Notes: a model not told the origin generated them from the letters alone. Counted from the stretch's first letter, positions 35,601 to 47,643 are shown. The stretch is 64,000 nt of DNA from Lanius collurio (GCA_020086605.1 JACBWW010000023.1:3109655-3173654); one strand, 5' to 3'. Numbers and translations are program-made.

Positions 35601-38600
35601 AATAATTCAGAGTTCATACGAACATTCAAAAGTCTTTTTGCCTGAGCAGCTAAAGCTGACCATGCTCAGAGCAGGGTATGGGGCCAGAAACCTCCAGAAG
35701 TCAGTTCCGATCTAATGCTCTTCAGTGGTAGGTGGTACCCAGATGGTGTGGTTCAGCTGTGGCATAAGTCAAAGCCTGGGATTATGCCTGACTGCCTTTT
35801 CCTAGGCCGGCATGATAAGCAGATGCTAAGGAGGTACTTTAGTACTTCTCTGTGGGAAGCTTGCATCTTTCTGGAGATGTTCATGAGGAGATGATATGTG
35901 CCTGTTGCTGGGGTTTGTATTATATGTATTGTTTCAGTCTTCCTCTTTCGTTCCTCCAGGTACAGCTACATGATTGACAATGTCATTCTGCTGATCACTG
36001 GGACTCTGCACCAGCGTTCCATCTCTGAACTGGTGCCCAAGTGCCATCCTCTGGGAAGTTTCGAGCAGATGGAAGCTGTGAACATTGCTCAGACACCTGC
36101 AGAGCTCTACAATGCAATCCTGGTGGACACTCCCCTGGGTGAGTGGGGCTGTTCAAAATACCTCTCAGCTGTGTGAAGTGGAACAGATGTCCCTTTTTCT
36201 CCCAGTCTAACTAGCTCCAGCTAAGCCTAAGATGTGTTCCAGGAAGACAAAGCAGTGGGTAATGCAGAGCTGTGGCTGTACTGCTATGGTGGCTGGGCTT
36301 TAGTTCAGGTTTATGCCTGTCCTGTGCCATCTTTTCCTCTGGAGAACCAGCTAGCTCTCTGTACCCTTCAATCAGTGTCCAAGCCAGCACAGTGGTAGGG
36401 CAGACTGCTGGAAAGTTTGGTTTTTGTAAGCCAGGCTTTTGAGTTTCCTTAGTGAAGGGCTATTGGGTTTTCTTCTGGAATGAATAATTTGATTTCCAGC
36501 GCTTTTAGTTGGACAACTGGGTAATTTCTTGTGTGCAATTTTTATAGATAATTTCAGAGATCTGCACATGCCCAGTCTTGTTCTGAGACTACTAAAATTA
36601 GCACTAGTTAAATGAAAACCCTTTATATAAACAAAAACAAGCCCAAACAACCACTGCAAAACAAAGAAATCTCCAAAAACCTTTTAAAACTCAATGTATA
36701 GCAGCATCTTGGACTGAGGTATATTGTGTCAGCGCTACAGGCTTGTTTAGGAGGCACATAATGCTAAAATCAAATGTCTTATGAGCAGCTAGTCAGACAG
36801 ATATGTTCTTTAAAGATAAAAGGTGTAGGAAGTGGTTCAGGAGAAAATATGGAAGTCTTTGCAGTAGTAGGGGAGGTGGTCACAGGTGACTTGCTAGTTT
36901 AGCATCCGTGGGCAATAACGTAATGAGATATGCCTGAGTCAGTGGTTAGTCATTCTTTTGGGGTTGCTAGAAAGAACAAAACACTCTAAGTCATCATACT
37001 GTCTTTGATAGAAATAGTTGGGTTTGGAACTGAAGTGCTTTTGCAAATGCTCTGTGTAATAATGGGGCGAATGAAGTAGTTGTCATGGAAAAATGACTTG
37101 TGTCCAGCAAAGAATAACTTGTGCCTCAAGAGATCTGGGTTGCAAGGCAGGGCAACAATGCAGCAGGAGAACTGAGGCTCTACGTGCAGCTGAGTTGAGC
37201 CCACTGTAGGGATGATGTGTGGGAAGAAAATCCTCCTCGCAAGTAAGTGGGAACCTTCCCATTTTGGCAAGAAGATAGAACAGAGTATTTCAGAGATATT
37301 ATCTCTGAGAGACCTTAAAGCTTCCAGCAGAATATGGAGTGAAAATACCCTGTGTCAGTGTTGAGGTGGTTCTGGAGAACATGGCTGGCATTTGAGGGTC
37401 TTTGCCTCTTGCATTCATGTACTTGTACATGAGTTGGTTTTGCCTGCTTCAGCCCTGGGTGGGCTGGCTTCTCCAGACCTTTGCCCTGGCCATGCCCTTG
37501 GGGCTGTGTACCAACTAGTGTGGCATTTCTTCAGCAGGGGAACATGGGGAGTAGCTGTGTTGCCTAAACAAGCAGGCATTTAGGCTTCAGTTGTTTAACT
37601 TGCACTCTTTCCAGTGACCACACGCAAAGAAACAGCAGCTCTATCTCCTAAAAGGACTTGAGTAGCTACGTGGCTTAGTGGGAATGCCTAACCCCAAATG
37701 GCTTTCATAGGTTAACAGGGCAAAATGAGACTTGCTGTAAGCCTAATTTGGGATATTGGAGGGCCAAGAACTGAAATAGCTGTGTACTCATTCCTCAGCT
37801 ACTCTGAAGTAGCCACTGCTTAGCTATCCCGGCTGGCCAGCACATCCTGCAGTGAAAGCCAGTCCTGGCACACTCTGTTTGCATTTTTGCCAGCCATTGG
37901 GAACAGTGTTCCCCTAGCCACGTGGCATTGTGCTCTGATGCTGCAAAAAAACTTCTGGGGAGGTTAACCTCTGTTCAGAACTCTCCTGACCCACATTGTG
38001 CCTGCTGTCCCTCCAGGCAGCTCACGCTGTAAAAGTGGTGCAGGCCAGGGATGTGAGCCTGCATTGCAACTGGTTTGTTGCACAGAGCAGAGCACTGGTC
38101 AGTTCTCAGTATGACTGTGGTGTCTGTTACCCACAGCTGCACTGTGTAAGCTGAGACAGATCAGATTTCTCTTTGTAGCAAATTCAGCAAAGTTGGTTGC
38201 TGAGTGAGAGTTGAAGAAGTCAGGAAGTCTTGACAGTGGGTTTTATTGTACCACTCATTTGCTAGCAAGAACACAACAGCAACATTACATTGCACTGTAG
38301 ATGTACAAAACTCATCTGTATCTGAAGCTTGCAGCACCTGTTTGGTCTGAAATCCGTGTTCTTTAGGTGGCAACAACTTCTCCAACTGCCTCCCAGAGGT
38401 ACTCTGGCAAAGTATGTAGGGCTGAGCATCCTACCAAGTCCTACTAATTTATTCTGTTCCCTGTTGCTAACTTCCAGCTGGAGAAATAAAAGCCCTTGGA
38501 AGAAGTGGAAAATGATACTGATAGACTTGACCAGGAGAAACAACTCCTGACTCCAACCATGACCAGTGTCATGGTCTATAGGAGCTGTGGCATCACCATG

Positions 38601-41600
38601 CCTTCTTAATCCACACTAAGGTATTGTAGAAGGAGGGAGAAGCATCAGCTCCTTGTGACTCACTAGCTGCTGTCTCACAGGTACTTAAGCACTCCTTCGA
38701 TGCTGTAGCAGGCAGTTCAAAGCTGCCTTGTCACCTCCAAGCGCTTGCATGTGGGAACAGTTTGGGGATTGCTTATTTTTAAATACAGGCTTCTCTATCA
38801 CTGATACTGGAGGCTGGAGCTGAGAATTTCTGCTGGGAATAGGCTGTTAACAAAACCATAGGATTATGGAGTGAAGGAAGACTTTCATACAAGAACTCCA
38901 AAAATTATTATGGCCTAAGGAACCATGGTGGAGCCTGAGGTTTTGAGTCATGACAGTTTGGCTGCTGAAGATAAGGGCCATGCCTAGGAGGGACAAACTC
39001 AACACAGAGTGTGCCTCTGCTTGGTGTTGTTGAGGAGTCTGGAAAGTGCTGAGCATGAGCATGGTTAGGGCAATGCTTACTCTGTCTCTATCTCTGTTTC
39101 AGCTGCTTTCTTCCAAGACTGCATATCTGAACAGGACCTGGATGAAATGAATATTGAAATAATTCGAAACACCCTGTATAAGGTAAATTTGTCACAGAAT
39201 CGCAGAATGGGTTAGGTTGGAAAGGGCCACAGTGGGTCATCTGGTTCAACCTCCTTGCTCATTATCCCAGAGCACGTGGCACAGGATTGTGTCCAGATGG
39301 TTCTGGAATATCTCCAGTGAGGGAGGCTCCACACCCTCTCTGGGCAAACAGTTCCAGTGCATGGTCACCCATACAGCATACAACTTCTTCCTCATATTCA
39401 GGTAGAACCTCCTGTGCATCAGTTTCTGCCTGTTGCCTCTTGTCCTAATGCTAGAGTCTCTGAGAAGGCAAGGAGATATTAATTTCCCTATTTATTCCTG
39501 GCATGGTGATTAAACATGGCCAGAACCTAGTTGCGTCCATTGGAAAGTAAGGTAGCACTCCTGGGGGGGCCTGACATCCAATCACACAACTGCCGAGTCA
39601 GGGCACCAGAGCTAGGCAGAGAGGAGAATTTTCTTGGAGCTGTCAAGTCCGTGCAAGAGATTTTGCAGAGGTTGTGTCTTTGAATTTCCTCATGCCTCAG
39701 GCAAGCAGGAGAAGTCTGCTCCCTCACCACAGGGGTTCAGAGGTGTAGTTAACTGCATTCAAAGTGACTAGGTGTTAAACTTGGTTGAAGGACTCCCACT
39801 GGCTTCGCAGTCTGTGTTGATCCCTTCCAGCAGTTTGCTCAAGCCTGCTGTGGCTGTGGTTTGGGTTAGATGTCCTTGGTAGAGCAGTGTAAAAGGTGGA
39901 AGCTGGGGAGAGTACTGGCAGAGGGATGTGGAGGGGCTAAGGATGTCCTTGTCCTGAGCTGTCATCTCCTCTGCAGGCCCTGTCTGGTTTTAGCTGGCAG
40001 TGTGGAAGTGTGTGTTTATGTGCAGGCTGTGGCTATCGCTCCATCTTGACTCTCTGGATCAAGGGTGGGATGTAGATTTTATCTGTCAATCTTGTTTTGG
40101 CTGGTCACAGCCAGCCTGTAGTTGGTGTGACCTCTTCTTCCTAAGAAAGTTGTGGCCGGTTTGGAAAGGCAGAGAACAGGTCAGGCGTGAAGGGAAGAAG
40201 GCAAAGGGAGGGAGAAGGAGCGGCATGTCAGCAGTCATGCCCAGCTGCCTGTGGCCTCTGGCATGTACTGGTCTTTGCTGTAATGAGGAGGGACACCTGT
40301 GTGCATAAACACCGCAGCCTTGCAGGGCACAGGCCTCAATCTTGATGTGAGGCAGGAGGGGGAAGGCAGGGAGCAGAGTGGGCACAGGGAAAATTGTTTG
40401 GGAGGGACGTGGGATGTATTCCCCTTGCATCCCAGCTGCCGTGTCCTTTCCCATATCCTTTTTGAGGCTCGATACTGCTTTGTAGTCTGCTCTTTCTACC
40501 CACAAATGGAAATGTAGGTGCCTGTAATGCCTCAGTGTGTGCTGGCACTGGTTCTTGCTAAACAGCAGCCCCTGGGGAATACAGGGGCTCTGTCCCTAAC
40601 AAATCATAGGGATGAAGGGGTGGAAATGGTGATTACTGCTTACAGACTCTATTTGAAGCCACCTCTCTCCCCAGGGACTGGAAAATGTATAATACAATGC
40701 AAATGAGGGAAATAAAGTCAGGTCTGAAAACTGTAGAGAGCTGCTCTGAAAAACACAGCAGGCCCAGGACAGATGCCTGTGTCCATGTGAAGTTGGCATG
40801 GGAAGGGGAAGTGTTATCTCCCAGACATACCGGAGTTTTTTTTCAGGTATCTGTAAGGGTGTTGACAGAAGATTTGAGCAGGATTCATAGGAGGAAAGCT
40901 GTTACAAAGGCTTCTTGTTAGCAATGAAGGTTCTCAAATGGAAATATGGTTAAGATGAAGAACAGAGGTTAAAAGTGGTCAGTGCTTAGTGTAGAGTGCA
41001 ATCAGTAGCCAAGTCCTGCAGCAGAAGTGTGCTGGCATTGTTATCCTCAGTGCTTACTCCCATTTTTCCACTTCTTGTTGAAGTAAAGCCAGCTGATGTC
41101 CTTTGCTGGTGACTTTCTTGTAGGAACCAACTGAAGGAGCTTTGTGACTGGACAATAAAATAAAGTAGGTGAATCAATGTAGATAAATGTGGAGTGGTGT
41201 ATTCAGAGGCAAGGAGGGAACCCTAGCTCTGCTTGTACACTGAGGGTCTCCTTGTTCCTTCCTACTACTAAATGGAATCTTGGGTAGTGATTGACCTAAG
41301 CAAGTGTCTCTCTGTAAGGTAACATGTTCCTAATAGTATAAAAGAACTGTATGAGTATCACTGTGCTACTGCATCCCTCTGTAAAGTGTGTTTGACCTGG
41401 ACACTGTCTCATTCCACTCATCTTAGAGTATGAACAGCAAAACAGGAGAAGGTGCTAAGGAGGACACATTTAGAGGCTCAGGTATAATGACTTCTGAATG
41501 GAAACCCTCACCTAGAAGAGGAGGGAATCCAAGCTGTGATGGTATCTACAGATCATGTTGGAAAAGTCAGCGTGGATGGACAGGCCACAGGCCTGTCTTC

Positions 41601-44600
41601 AGACTGGATTTGAGGACAGATGAGGCTAGCAGGAGGTAGAGGGGGTGGGTTCATGAAAGGGATGACCCACTGAGGATCATCAAAGACGCCCCTGTTCCTG
41701 GGGTAAGGGCTTCAGGACACTGGAGCGATTTTGTCAGTTGCCGTCACTGGAAGGGCACCCAGTGCAGGTGTTTACAGACTGTGTTTCCATGGTGTCTGTG
41801 ATATTGGATCCCCATTCACTGCTGGATATTTGAGTTCACCTGTATTTGCTTCTAAAGCCTTAGGTTTGTGCATGAGCTCTGATAAGGGTAGAGGTAGTGG
41901 CTGAATCTCTTCTCCATGTTCCCTTTCCTGTCAGCCTCAAACAGTGTCCGTTATCCGTGTTCCCTGTTCCTGCAGACTTTGCAGACTGATGCTCTGTGCT
42001 CTCCTCCACATGAGCAATGGCGAGGGCTGGAGGGGCTTTCTTTGATCAATGATGCTCACCCAGCACTGTCCTCTTGCACTGTGTGGTAACAAATATTTAC
42101 AGAACACTGTAATCCAAGTGCTTTCCTAGTGCAGAGGCTGAGGGTGTCCAACTCGCACTTTCTTGGTCCATCTTCAGTCCTAGAGTTGTTGTGATAAAGC
42201 AGAGGTTTGTGGTGTCTCAGCATCCTTTTTTTCCATCCCTTTGAAGTGATTTGGTTGCAGCTCTTTGCCCAGGGAGGTGTTTTATCACATGATCACTTCT
42301 GAGAACATTTTTGCTGAATGATACTTTTAGCCATCCACAGCCTTCTTAGGTTCCCCCTGGGAGACACAGTCATCTTCCAGATGGATTATGGAACATGTCC
42401 ACAAAGGATTACGTTTTCTGGAGGCAGCGTAGCTGTGCCTGGCCTTATGTTTTCTGCAGTGCTCCAGTTGGGATAAGAGACCAAGTGGCCACAGTGCAAA
42501 AAGAGAATTAGAGAGAATGGCTGGTTTCTTTCACAGATGTCCTGTCTCATCTCTTGACTCTGCTTACACAGTGCTACTTTCTGAGTGTAGGTCTTGCAGC
42601 TATGGTTGTGTGGCTTGGCATGTTTTGGAGGCCAGAGCAGGGTCAGGAAACCACGTGAGACTTCAGTAAATGAGTTGGACGACTCAAAAGAGAAAAATAG
42701 GTTTTAACCTTGCTGCCTGGAGATCTTGCCCACAGTAAGCTCATGCAGTCACTTGAACAAACCCAACCACAATCCTTCATGTATCTGACTCCTGGGGAAG
42801 CACTGTTCTTGTGTGGGCAAGTTCACATGGGGCCAGACTGCCTGTGCTGTGTTACAGAGCATCTGGGAGTCTCCCTGCTTGCTGTCTGTACTCTGCTGAA
42901 GGGCCCTGTGGGGGAGTAGATGAAGCTGTGTAGAAGAATGCTCATCTGCTCTCTCTCTTCCAGGCTTACCTGGAGTCCTTCTACAAGTTCTGCAAGACGC
43001 TGGGAGGTACCACGGCAGATGCCATGTGTCCAATCCTGGAGGTAGGTCAGGAAACTGCCATAGCTGGATAGTATTACAGTGATGGTCATCACTCCCTGCT
43101 CAGGCCCATCTTGTCTGCCAGTGTTAAGCATTCTCCAGATAGTCTTCAGCAACCCCATGCCCACTTGACCTGCTGGATGGGAGACCTGGGGGACATTGCC
43201 TGCATATGACTTTGGTTCCACAAGTGCTGATACATTTGTTGCCTCTGTGGCAACATCTTCATTCTCTCACATGGGTAACAAGTAAGAGAGCTACCAGAGC
43301 TGTTTGGGTCATAGCCTGTCTAAATGTCAAGGCTTGATGTGAGATGTGCAGAACTCAGGAGCAGTAGGTGAGAGACACTCCTTTACTTGGGCAGGATTTG
43401 GCTTGTGCCTGGGATAGGGATTTCCTCACCTGACTGCTCCCCAGCTTTCAGCTCCTGGGCACACTGGGAGCCTGCACTTGTAGCCTGCCCTGGCTGAGCA
43501 CTGGAGAGCTCTGCCCATCCTGGAAGCCTTCTCATGCTGCCTTCTGATGTGCCTTTGTGCAGAGCAGCACTGATATCTGCCAGCCTCTTGTAAAGACACT
43601 GCATCCCAGCATGAACCACTCTTTTCCTGCAGTTTGAAGCTGACCGGAGGGCCTTCATTATCACCATCAACTCATTTGGTACTGAGCTGTCCAAGGAGGA
43701 CCGAGCCAAGCTGTTCCCACACTGTGGCAAGCTCTACCCTGAGGGCCTGGCTCAGCTGGCCAGGGCAGATGACTACGAGCAAGTCAAAAATGTTGCTGAC
43801 TACTACCCTGTGAGTGCTCTGGGGTGAGGGCCATGGGGACTGGTACAAGGACCTGCTCTGGATCAGAGCTTCTTGTGGCTTGACAGCTTGGGGAGAGAGG
43901 TGCCAGTCTTCTGCAATGCTGTTGGTCCTGCACTCTGCTTGGCCAGGGCTTAGCTTGCCTGAAATGTAATTGGCTTGTTAGTTTGTGGCTGTAATTTCAG
44001 TGGTGATTGGGAGACAGTGTTCCCTGTCCCAGGGTGTGAGGGACTGCCCTTACCACCAAACCCTTGAGGTGTTGATGTGGCAGCAATGCCAGGCTCTCCT
44101 TGCCTGATTTGGGAATGGAAGTATGTCTTCAGTGAGAAGTGATGTTGCTCCACTTCCAGCACTGAGCTCTGGTTAGGTTGAAGGTGAGACACTGACCTGA
44201 GAGGACACATTTGGATTTGTCTGTGTTCAAGCCAGTTTGTGCATGGCTGGGGACCTGTTTGGAGTTGGGACTCTGAACTTGGTGTCCCCTTACCAGCTAG
44301 TATGTGTAGGCACAGGGGTCTGGCCCAAACACTCCAGTCTGTACATGGAGGGGTCTGTACCTGATGCCCCTTTTTCTGTAGGCTCAAAGCATTGATATCA
44401 CTTTTGAGAACTGTGCATTTCGGAGAAGGGGCAGGACTCTTGGCTTCTCTGTGCTCTGACTTGACAGGGTGGCTGGAGTATCTGTCTGACACAGTGACAG
44501 TGGCAAGTATCTGTCTGACACAGTGACAAGTGCTGCTGAGCTTGGGTACAGGGTATATCCTCATGTAATGCCTTCCTGCAGGAGTACAAGCTGCTATTTG

Positions 44601-45347
44601 AAGGGGCTGGCAGCAACCCCGGAGACAAAACCCTTGAAGACCGGTTCTTTGAGCACGAGGTGAGTGAGCCCTGAGATGCTTCTTGACATGTGCCGTTTGC
44701 AAAGCTCCGGGTGTCAGGAAGTTGGTCTGCTGCCCTGTCAGCAGTGCTGTGGATGAACAGGATTTGGGGGAAGGAGAAGCATGCTTGCCCTCTGCTCCTG
44801 CATGAAAATAGGGCCTGGCATAGTGCTTGGCCTGTTGAATCACACAGACATATTATAGCAGTGTGGGGAGGCATGTTTGGGGCTGCTGGTAGATATTTGG
44901 TCCATCAGTAGCAAAATCAGAGTGTAATTACATGGGAAATGAGGACTTGCATGGTACCTGAGTTATAAATATTTCCCCCTTCCAATGTCAGAGCCTGTCC
45001 TGAGCCATATGCTGTAGGTTAGAGCTGTCCCGAGAACCTAGAGAGATGGAGAACAGGATACCTGTGCTGAGCCTTCCAGCCTGCTGGGAAGTCATGAGCC
45101 CTTCCAAGCAGCTCCACGCTTGCCTTGACCAGCTCCTCCTATACGAGGTGAACAAATGACATGTCCTCCTCTGGGCTTTCCCCAGGTGAAGCTGAACAAG
45201 CTGGCCTTCCTCAACCAATTCCACTTTGGAGTCTTCTACGCCTTTGTGAAGCTGAAGGAGCAGGAGTGCCGAAACATTGTGTGGATCGCAGAGTGCATCG
45301 CCCAGCGGCACAGGACCAAGATCGACAACTACATTCCCATCTTCTAA
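11609..45347 (+). CDS. ATP6V0D1: V-type proton ATPase subunit d1
   Basis: Eight coding exons: 11609-11738, 21851-22022, 35960-36138, 39103-39182, 42964-43041, 43633-43809, 44582-44659 and 45186-45347, all with GT/AG ends. They sum to 1056 nt and 351 aa, equal to the human protein. The start [10 protein letters not shown], the block [12 protein letters not shown] and the end KIDNYIPIF are near-identical to human d1. Subunit d is a peripheral protein on the cytosolic face of the Vo sector. It has three pseudo-symmetric helical domains, caps the c-ring and contacts the V1 central rotor stalk, coupling ATP hydrolysis to proton transport in lysosomes, endosomes and secretory vesicles. The ubiquitous d1 is favoured over d2 by sequence and by its AGRP/HSD11B2 neighbours. 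The ATG follows GCCGCC, a strong Kozak context. Introns 1 (10.1 kb) and 2 (13.9 kb) make up most of the length. Confidence 0.98.
11836..11857 (+). other. G-quadruplex candidate
   Basis: Four runs of exactly four Gs (11836-39, 11844-47, 11849-52, 11854-57) with loops of 4, 1 and 1 nt on the non-template strand. It lies about 100 nt past the ATP6V0D1 exon 1 donor. Confidence 0.7.
12470..12660 (+). mobile_element. CR1 LINE fragment (3' end, sense)
   Basis: Diagnostic CR1 text is present: CACTGGCACAGGTTGCCC, AGGCCAGGTTGAATGGA, CAACCTGGTCTA, and a 3' end with ATTCTGTGAT. It is a 5'-truncated copy in ATP6V0D1 intron 1, and the frame is broken. Confidence 0.85.
19691..20245 (-). mobile_element. CR1 LINE fragment (~550 bp, antisense)
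   Basis: On minus it ends with the CR1 3' tail (CATTCAATGATTCTATGA) at 19691. Upstream it encodes the decayed end of the reverse-transcriptase ORF, including [20 protein letters not shown] (19840-19901). It also matches typical CR1 sequence for the region preceding that end. This is the longest transposon copy in the window. It is 5' truncated and non-autonomous. Confidence 0.93.
26040..26092. repeat. 29-bp GC-rich tandem duplication
   Basis: Two copies of GTGTTCCGTGCC followed by T or C and GGCTCC begin at 26040 and 26069. They sit in an isolated CpG-rich patch (about 26030-26130) inside intron 2, which is otherwise average in GC. Confidence 0.7.
27060..27129. repeat. GT/T-rich simple sequence
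   Basis: Irregular (GTTT)/(TTTGG) low-complexity tract in ATP6V0D1 intron 2. It can be read as a spurious hydrophobic ORF. Confidence 0.8.
36139..39102 (+). other. ATP6V0D1 intron 3
   Basis: Phase 1, donor G|GTGAGT, acceptor CTGTTTCAG. An A-rich tract lies around 36625-36700. No gene or CR1 copy recognised. Confidence 0.8.
39183..42963 (+). other. ATP6V0D1 intron 4
   Basis: Phase 0, donor AAG|GTAAAT (weaker than the other donors of this gene), acceptor CTCTTCCAG. A CR1 fragment starts 11 nt after the exon. An octamer-like ATGCAAAT occurs near 40699. No coding sequence is supported. Confidence 0.8.
39193..39470 (-). mobile_element. CR1 LINE fragment (antisense) at exon 4 donor
   Basis: The left end CACAGAATCGCAGAATGG corresponds to the CR1 3' tail on minus, followed by AGGTTGGAAAGGGCC and typical CR1 text (AGTGAGGGAGGCTCCACA, CAGTTCCAGTGCATGGTCAC). 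It begins 11 bp after the last base of ATP6V0D1 exon 4. Confidence 0.9.
43042..43632 (+). other. ATP6V0D1 intron 5
   Basis: Phase 0, donor GAG|GTAGGT, acceptor TTTCCTGCAG. Nothing else recognised. Confidence 0.8.
43810..44581 (+). other. ATP6V0D1 intron 6
   Basis: Phase 0, donor CCT|GTGAGT, acceptor CCTTCCTGCAG. A 29-bp tandem duplication containing TATCTGTCTGACACAGTGAC occurs at 44477-44505 and 44506-44530, ending about 50 nt before the acceptor, where branch-point sequence is expected. Confidence 0.8.
44660..45185 (+). other. ATP6V0D1 intron 7
   Basis: Phase 0, donor GAG|GTGAGT, acceptor TTTCCCCAG. Nothing else recognised. Confidence 0.8.
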
Positions 45348-46530
45348 CTCTGCTCTGCTCCTGTCCACCCCTCCTGCCCCTGGAGTCCGGAGGGATCCCT
45401 AACTCCCTGAGTTGTCCCTTGCCCAGACTCCAGGGATTTCCCATCTGTGGAACTGGATCAAATGAGGAAACTGTACAGTTGCTAGTTAAATTATTCACAA
45501 GCTGACGTTTGAGTTGTGTGTACTGTGAGACGTCCAGAGAGACCAGTGGTCCAGGCTTAGCCCTGTGCAGCAGGAGGACCTCCTGCTGTGTATGCAGTAG
45601 TCCCAGTGTTGCTGTACTAATTGCTGTGTGTGCTTATGCTCATAGAGCAAGCTTGAGCTGCAGGGGGCTGCCTCTGAGGAGGTCCCACTGCTGCAGAGGA
45701 GCGGATCAGGTCTGCCATGGCTGGGGGGGCCCTTTGTCAGTGCTCTGCACGCCTCCTACTCAGTGTTGTTCCTGTGAGATGTAGTTAGAGTGTGGTTTGT
45801 AGCGTAGCCCATGCTGCTGTGCAATCCCTGCATCCCCTTGTAGTGAACCCTGACCTGGGAGAGACCAAGTAGCCCTGGCCAGGACTGGAATGGAGCCTGT
45901 GGGAATGTGAGGGCAGAGCCAGAGTCCTTGTGGAGCAAAAACTCTGGCAGTGTTTGCACTTGTGCAGCCTCGCTGTGTCTGCAGAAGCAGCTCTCATCAG
46001 TATCCCTGCTGCCCTGGACAGGGTTCCATAAGCTAGCTGAGCTCCTTCCTTCCGTGGAGACCCCCAGCTTGCAGTTTACTGTTGCAGCCATGCAAGATCT
46101 GGGGCTCCTCTGGGCTCTGCGGATGGTACTGGACCCCTGCACCCCTGAAGGGTAGACATCCAGGCTCCTCCCCTGCAGAGGGTGGGTTGGCACTGCCATG
46201 GAGGTGTATGGCACAGCTGGCCAGGGGACAGAGCAGCCTTAGTCACCCTGGTGAGGGTGGAGATATCCCATGCCCTGCCTCTCCATGGTCTGGGGTGGGA
46301 GCCAAGCCCTGGGCCTGGTGTGGCAGCCCTGCTCTTTGCTGCTCTGTCCTGGCTAGCTCCTACTTGCACTTGAGTTCTGGGAGATGTGCAAAGGCAGCAG
46401 AGAAGCCTTGCTGGTGGGAAACAGACTGGATGCTGCTGGGAGGAAGGATCAATGGAGAGCGGCTCTGTCCCAGCTTGTGCTGTGGTCACCTCTGCAGTTT
46501 GTTTTCCTGTGATCCCCTCCTCTCTACACC
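45348..46530 (+). other. ATP6V0D1 3' UTR
   Basis: Sequence between the stop codon and the first AATAAA on this strand, about 1.2 kb. No earlier AATAAA or ATTAAA is seen. The antisense open frames over it have no recognisable product. Confidence 0.65.
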
Positions 46531-46536
46531 AATAAA
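46531..46536 (+). terminator. poly(A) signal, ATP6V0D1
   Basis: AATAAA followed within 30-60 nt by a GT-rich tract (CTGTGCTC, GTACGTGTTCC). Confidence 0.75.
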
Positions 46537-47151
46537 TAATCTGCCTACTGCACTGTGCTCTCCTGCTTACTTGGGTACGTGTTCCCACAGCCTCAGGTGC
46601 AGCCTCCATCAGCCACAGGGAATCTGGTAGTTGTGGTAGTGGAGCCTGGTGTGGCTCCTGTGTGAGTTGGGACATTTGTTTCTACCACAGGCATGGCAGT
46701 AGTACCAGCCCATAAGGCCCAAGGTACTCCCTCCAGCCCAAGCCATGACAGTGCCTGGTCTGTCTGTGCAGCTGGCTGCTGAGCTAAGGAGTGCAGCCTT
46801 ATGGGAGTGCTCCATAGGGTTAGGGAGCTGCATGACTTATCCCTGTGGATGGGGCTGTCCACGTGTGGCACTGTCACCACTTCCATCCTTGCCCCCAGCG
46901 TGGGAGCAAAGCAAAAGAAAGCCTTTGGCCTAGGGGTGGGGAGGAGCAGGGAGTGGGCACAAATCCTTCCTGGCAGGCTGACCCCTTTTCTGGGAGTGCC
47001 TGTGGCACCTGCTGCTGCACGCAAGGCTCCTGCCACAGTGCTTGGGACAGTGCCAACCATGACCCAGCTTAGCTCTGCAGGCTGGGCGTCCCTGAGCAGC
47101 ATTGCAGCGCAGAAGGAGACAGTCAGAACCTGCTGGAATATCAAGAATGGA
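46537..47151. other. tail-to-tail spacer ATP6V0D1 / HSD11B2
   Basis: 615 bp between the two convergent poly(A) signals. GC-rich, no gene or repeat recognised. Confidence 0.65.
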
Positions 47152-47157
47152 TTTATT
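47152..47157 (-). terminator. poly(A) signal, HSD11B2
   Basis: AATAAA on minus (TTTATT on plus), 487 nt past the HSD11B2 stop. It is the first canonical hexamer downstream of the stop on this strand. Confidence 0.75.
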
Positions 47158-47643
47158 TAAAAAGTGACAATCACGTAGTTCATCTCATGAAGAGCTCTGT
47201 GGCACTGGCAGCCTGATCTTGGCCCCTGTGCTCGTCGGGAGCAGGTGGAGTGTGTAATGAATGGCAGGGAGGCAGCGGCCACAGGGTCCCAGCCCTGACC
47301 CAGCCATGAGGGGACGGAGACAAACAGCTCTGAGAGCATTAAGGAAGGTGGTGGTTAGCTGAGGAGGTACATCCCAGCCTGTGGTGCAGAGCTGCTGAGT
47401 CAGGCAGGGATGTGCCTCTTGGAGGGTGCACAGTTAGAAAAAATACAAAACCAAGGTCTCTAGAAAATGTTGATTCTTGCACAATAGAAAATAGATCTAC
47501 CTGATTTTGGAAAGAAATTTGGTTTTTAACGTCTAGTGCTGATTGTTCCCCCACGGTGCCGGAGGGCGGTGCCTTTGGCTGTGCACGCGCTCAGGGGCTG
47601 GTGTGCCTGGAAATCCCGGGAGAAGGCCGCGTGCAGGCCAAGG
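47158..47643 (-). other. HSD11B2 3' UTR
   Basis: Non-coding sequence between the stop codon and the poly(A) signal. Nothing else recognised. Confidence 0.65.

Larger units (their letters stand above)
22023..35959 (+). other. ATP6V0D1 intron 2 (13.9 kb)
   Basis: Phase 2 intron, donor AC|GTGAGT, acceptor TTCCTCCAG. It is notable for the near absence of recognisable CR1. It holds a GC-rich duplicated patch (26040-26092) and a GT-rich simple repeat (27060-27129). Open frames are short and match nothing I know. Confidence 0.8.

Noticed and set aside
43950..44843. 297-aa open frame antisense to ATP6V0D1 introns 6-7 and exon 7
   Set aside because: It covers an exon of a conserved gene on the other strand, has no recognisable domain, and follows no promoter or CpG feature.
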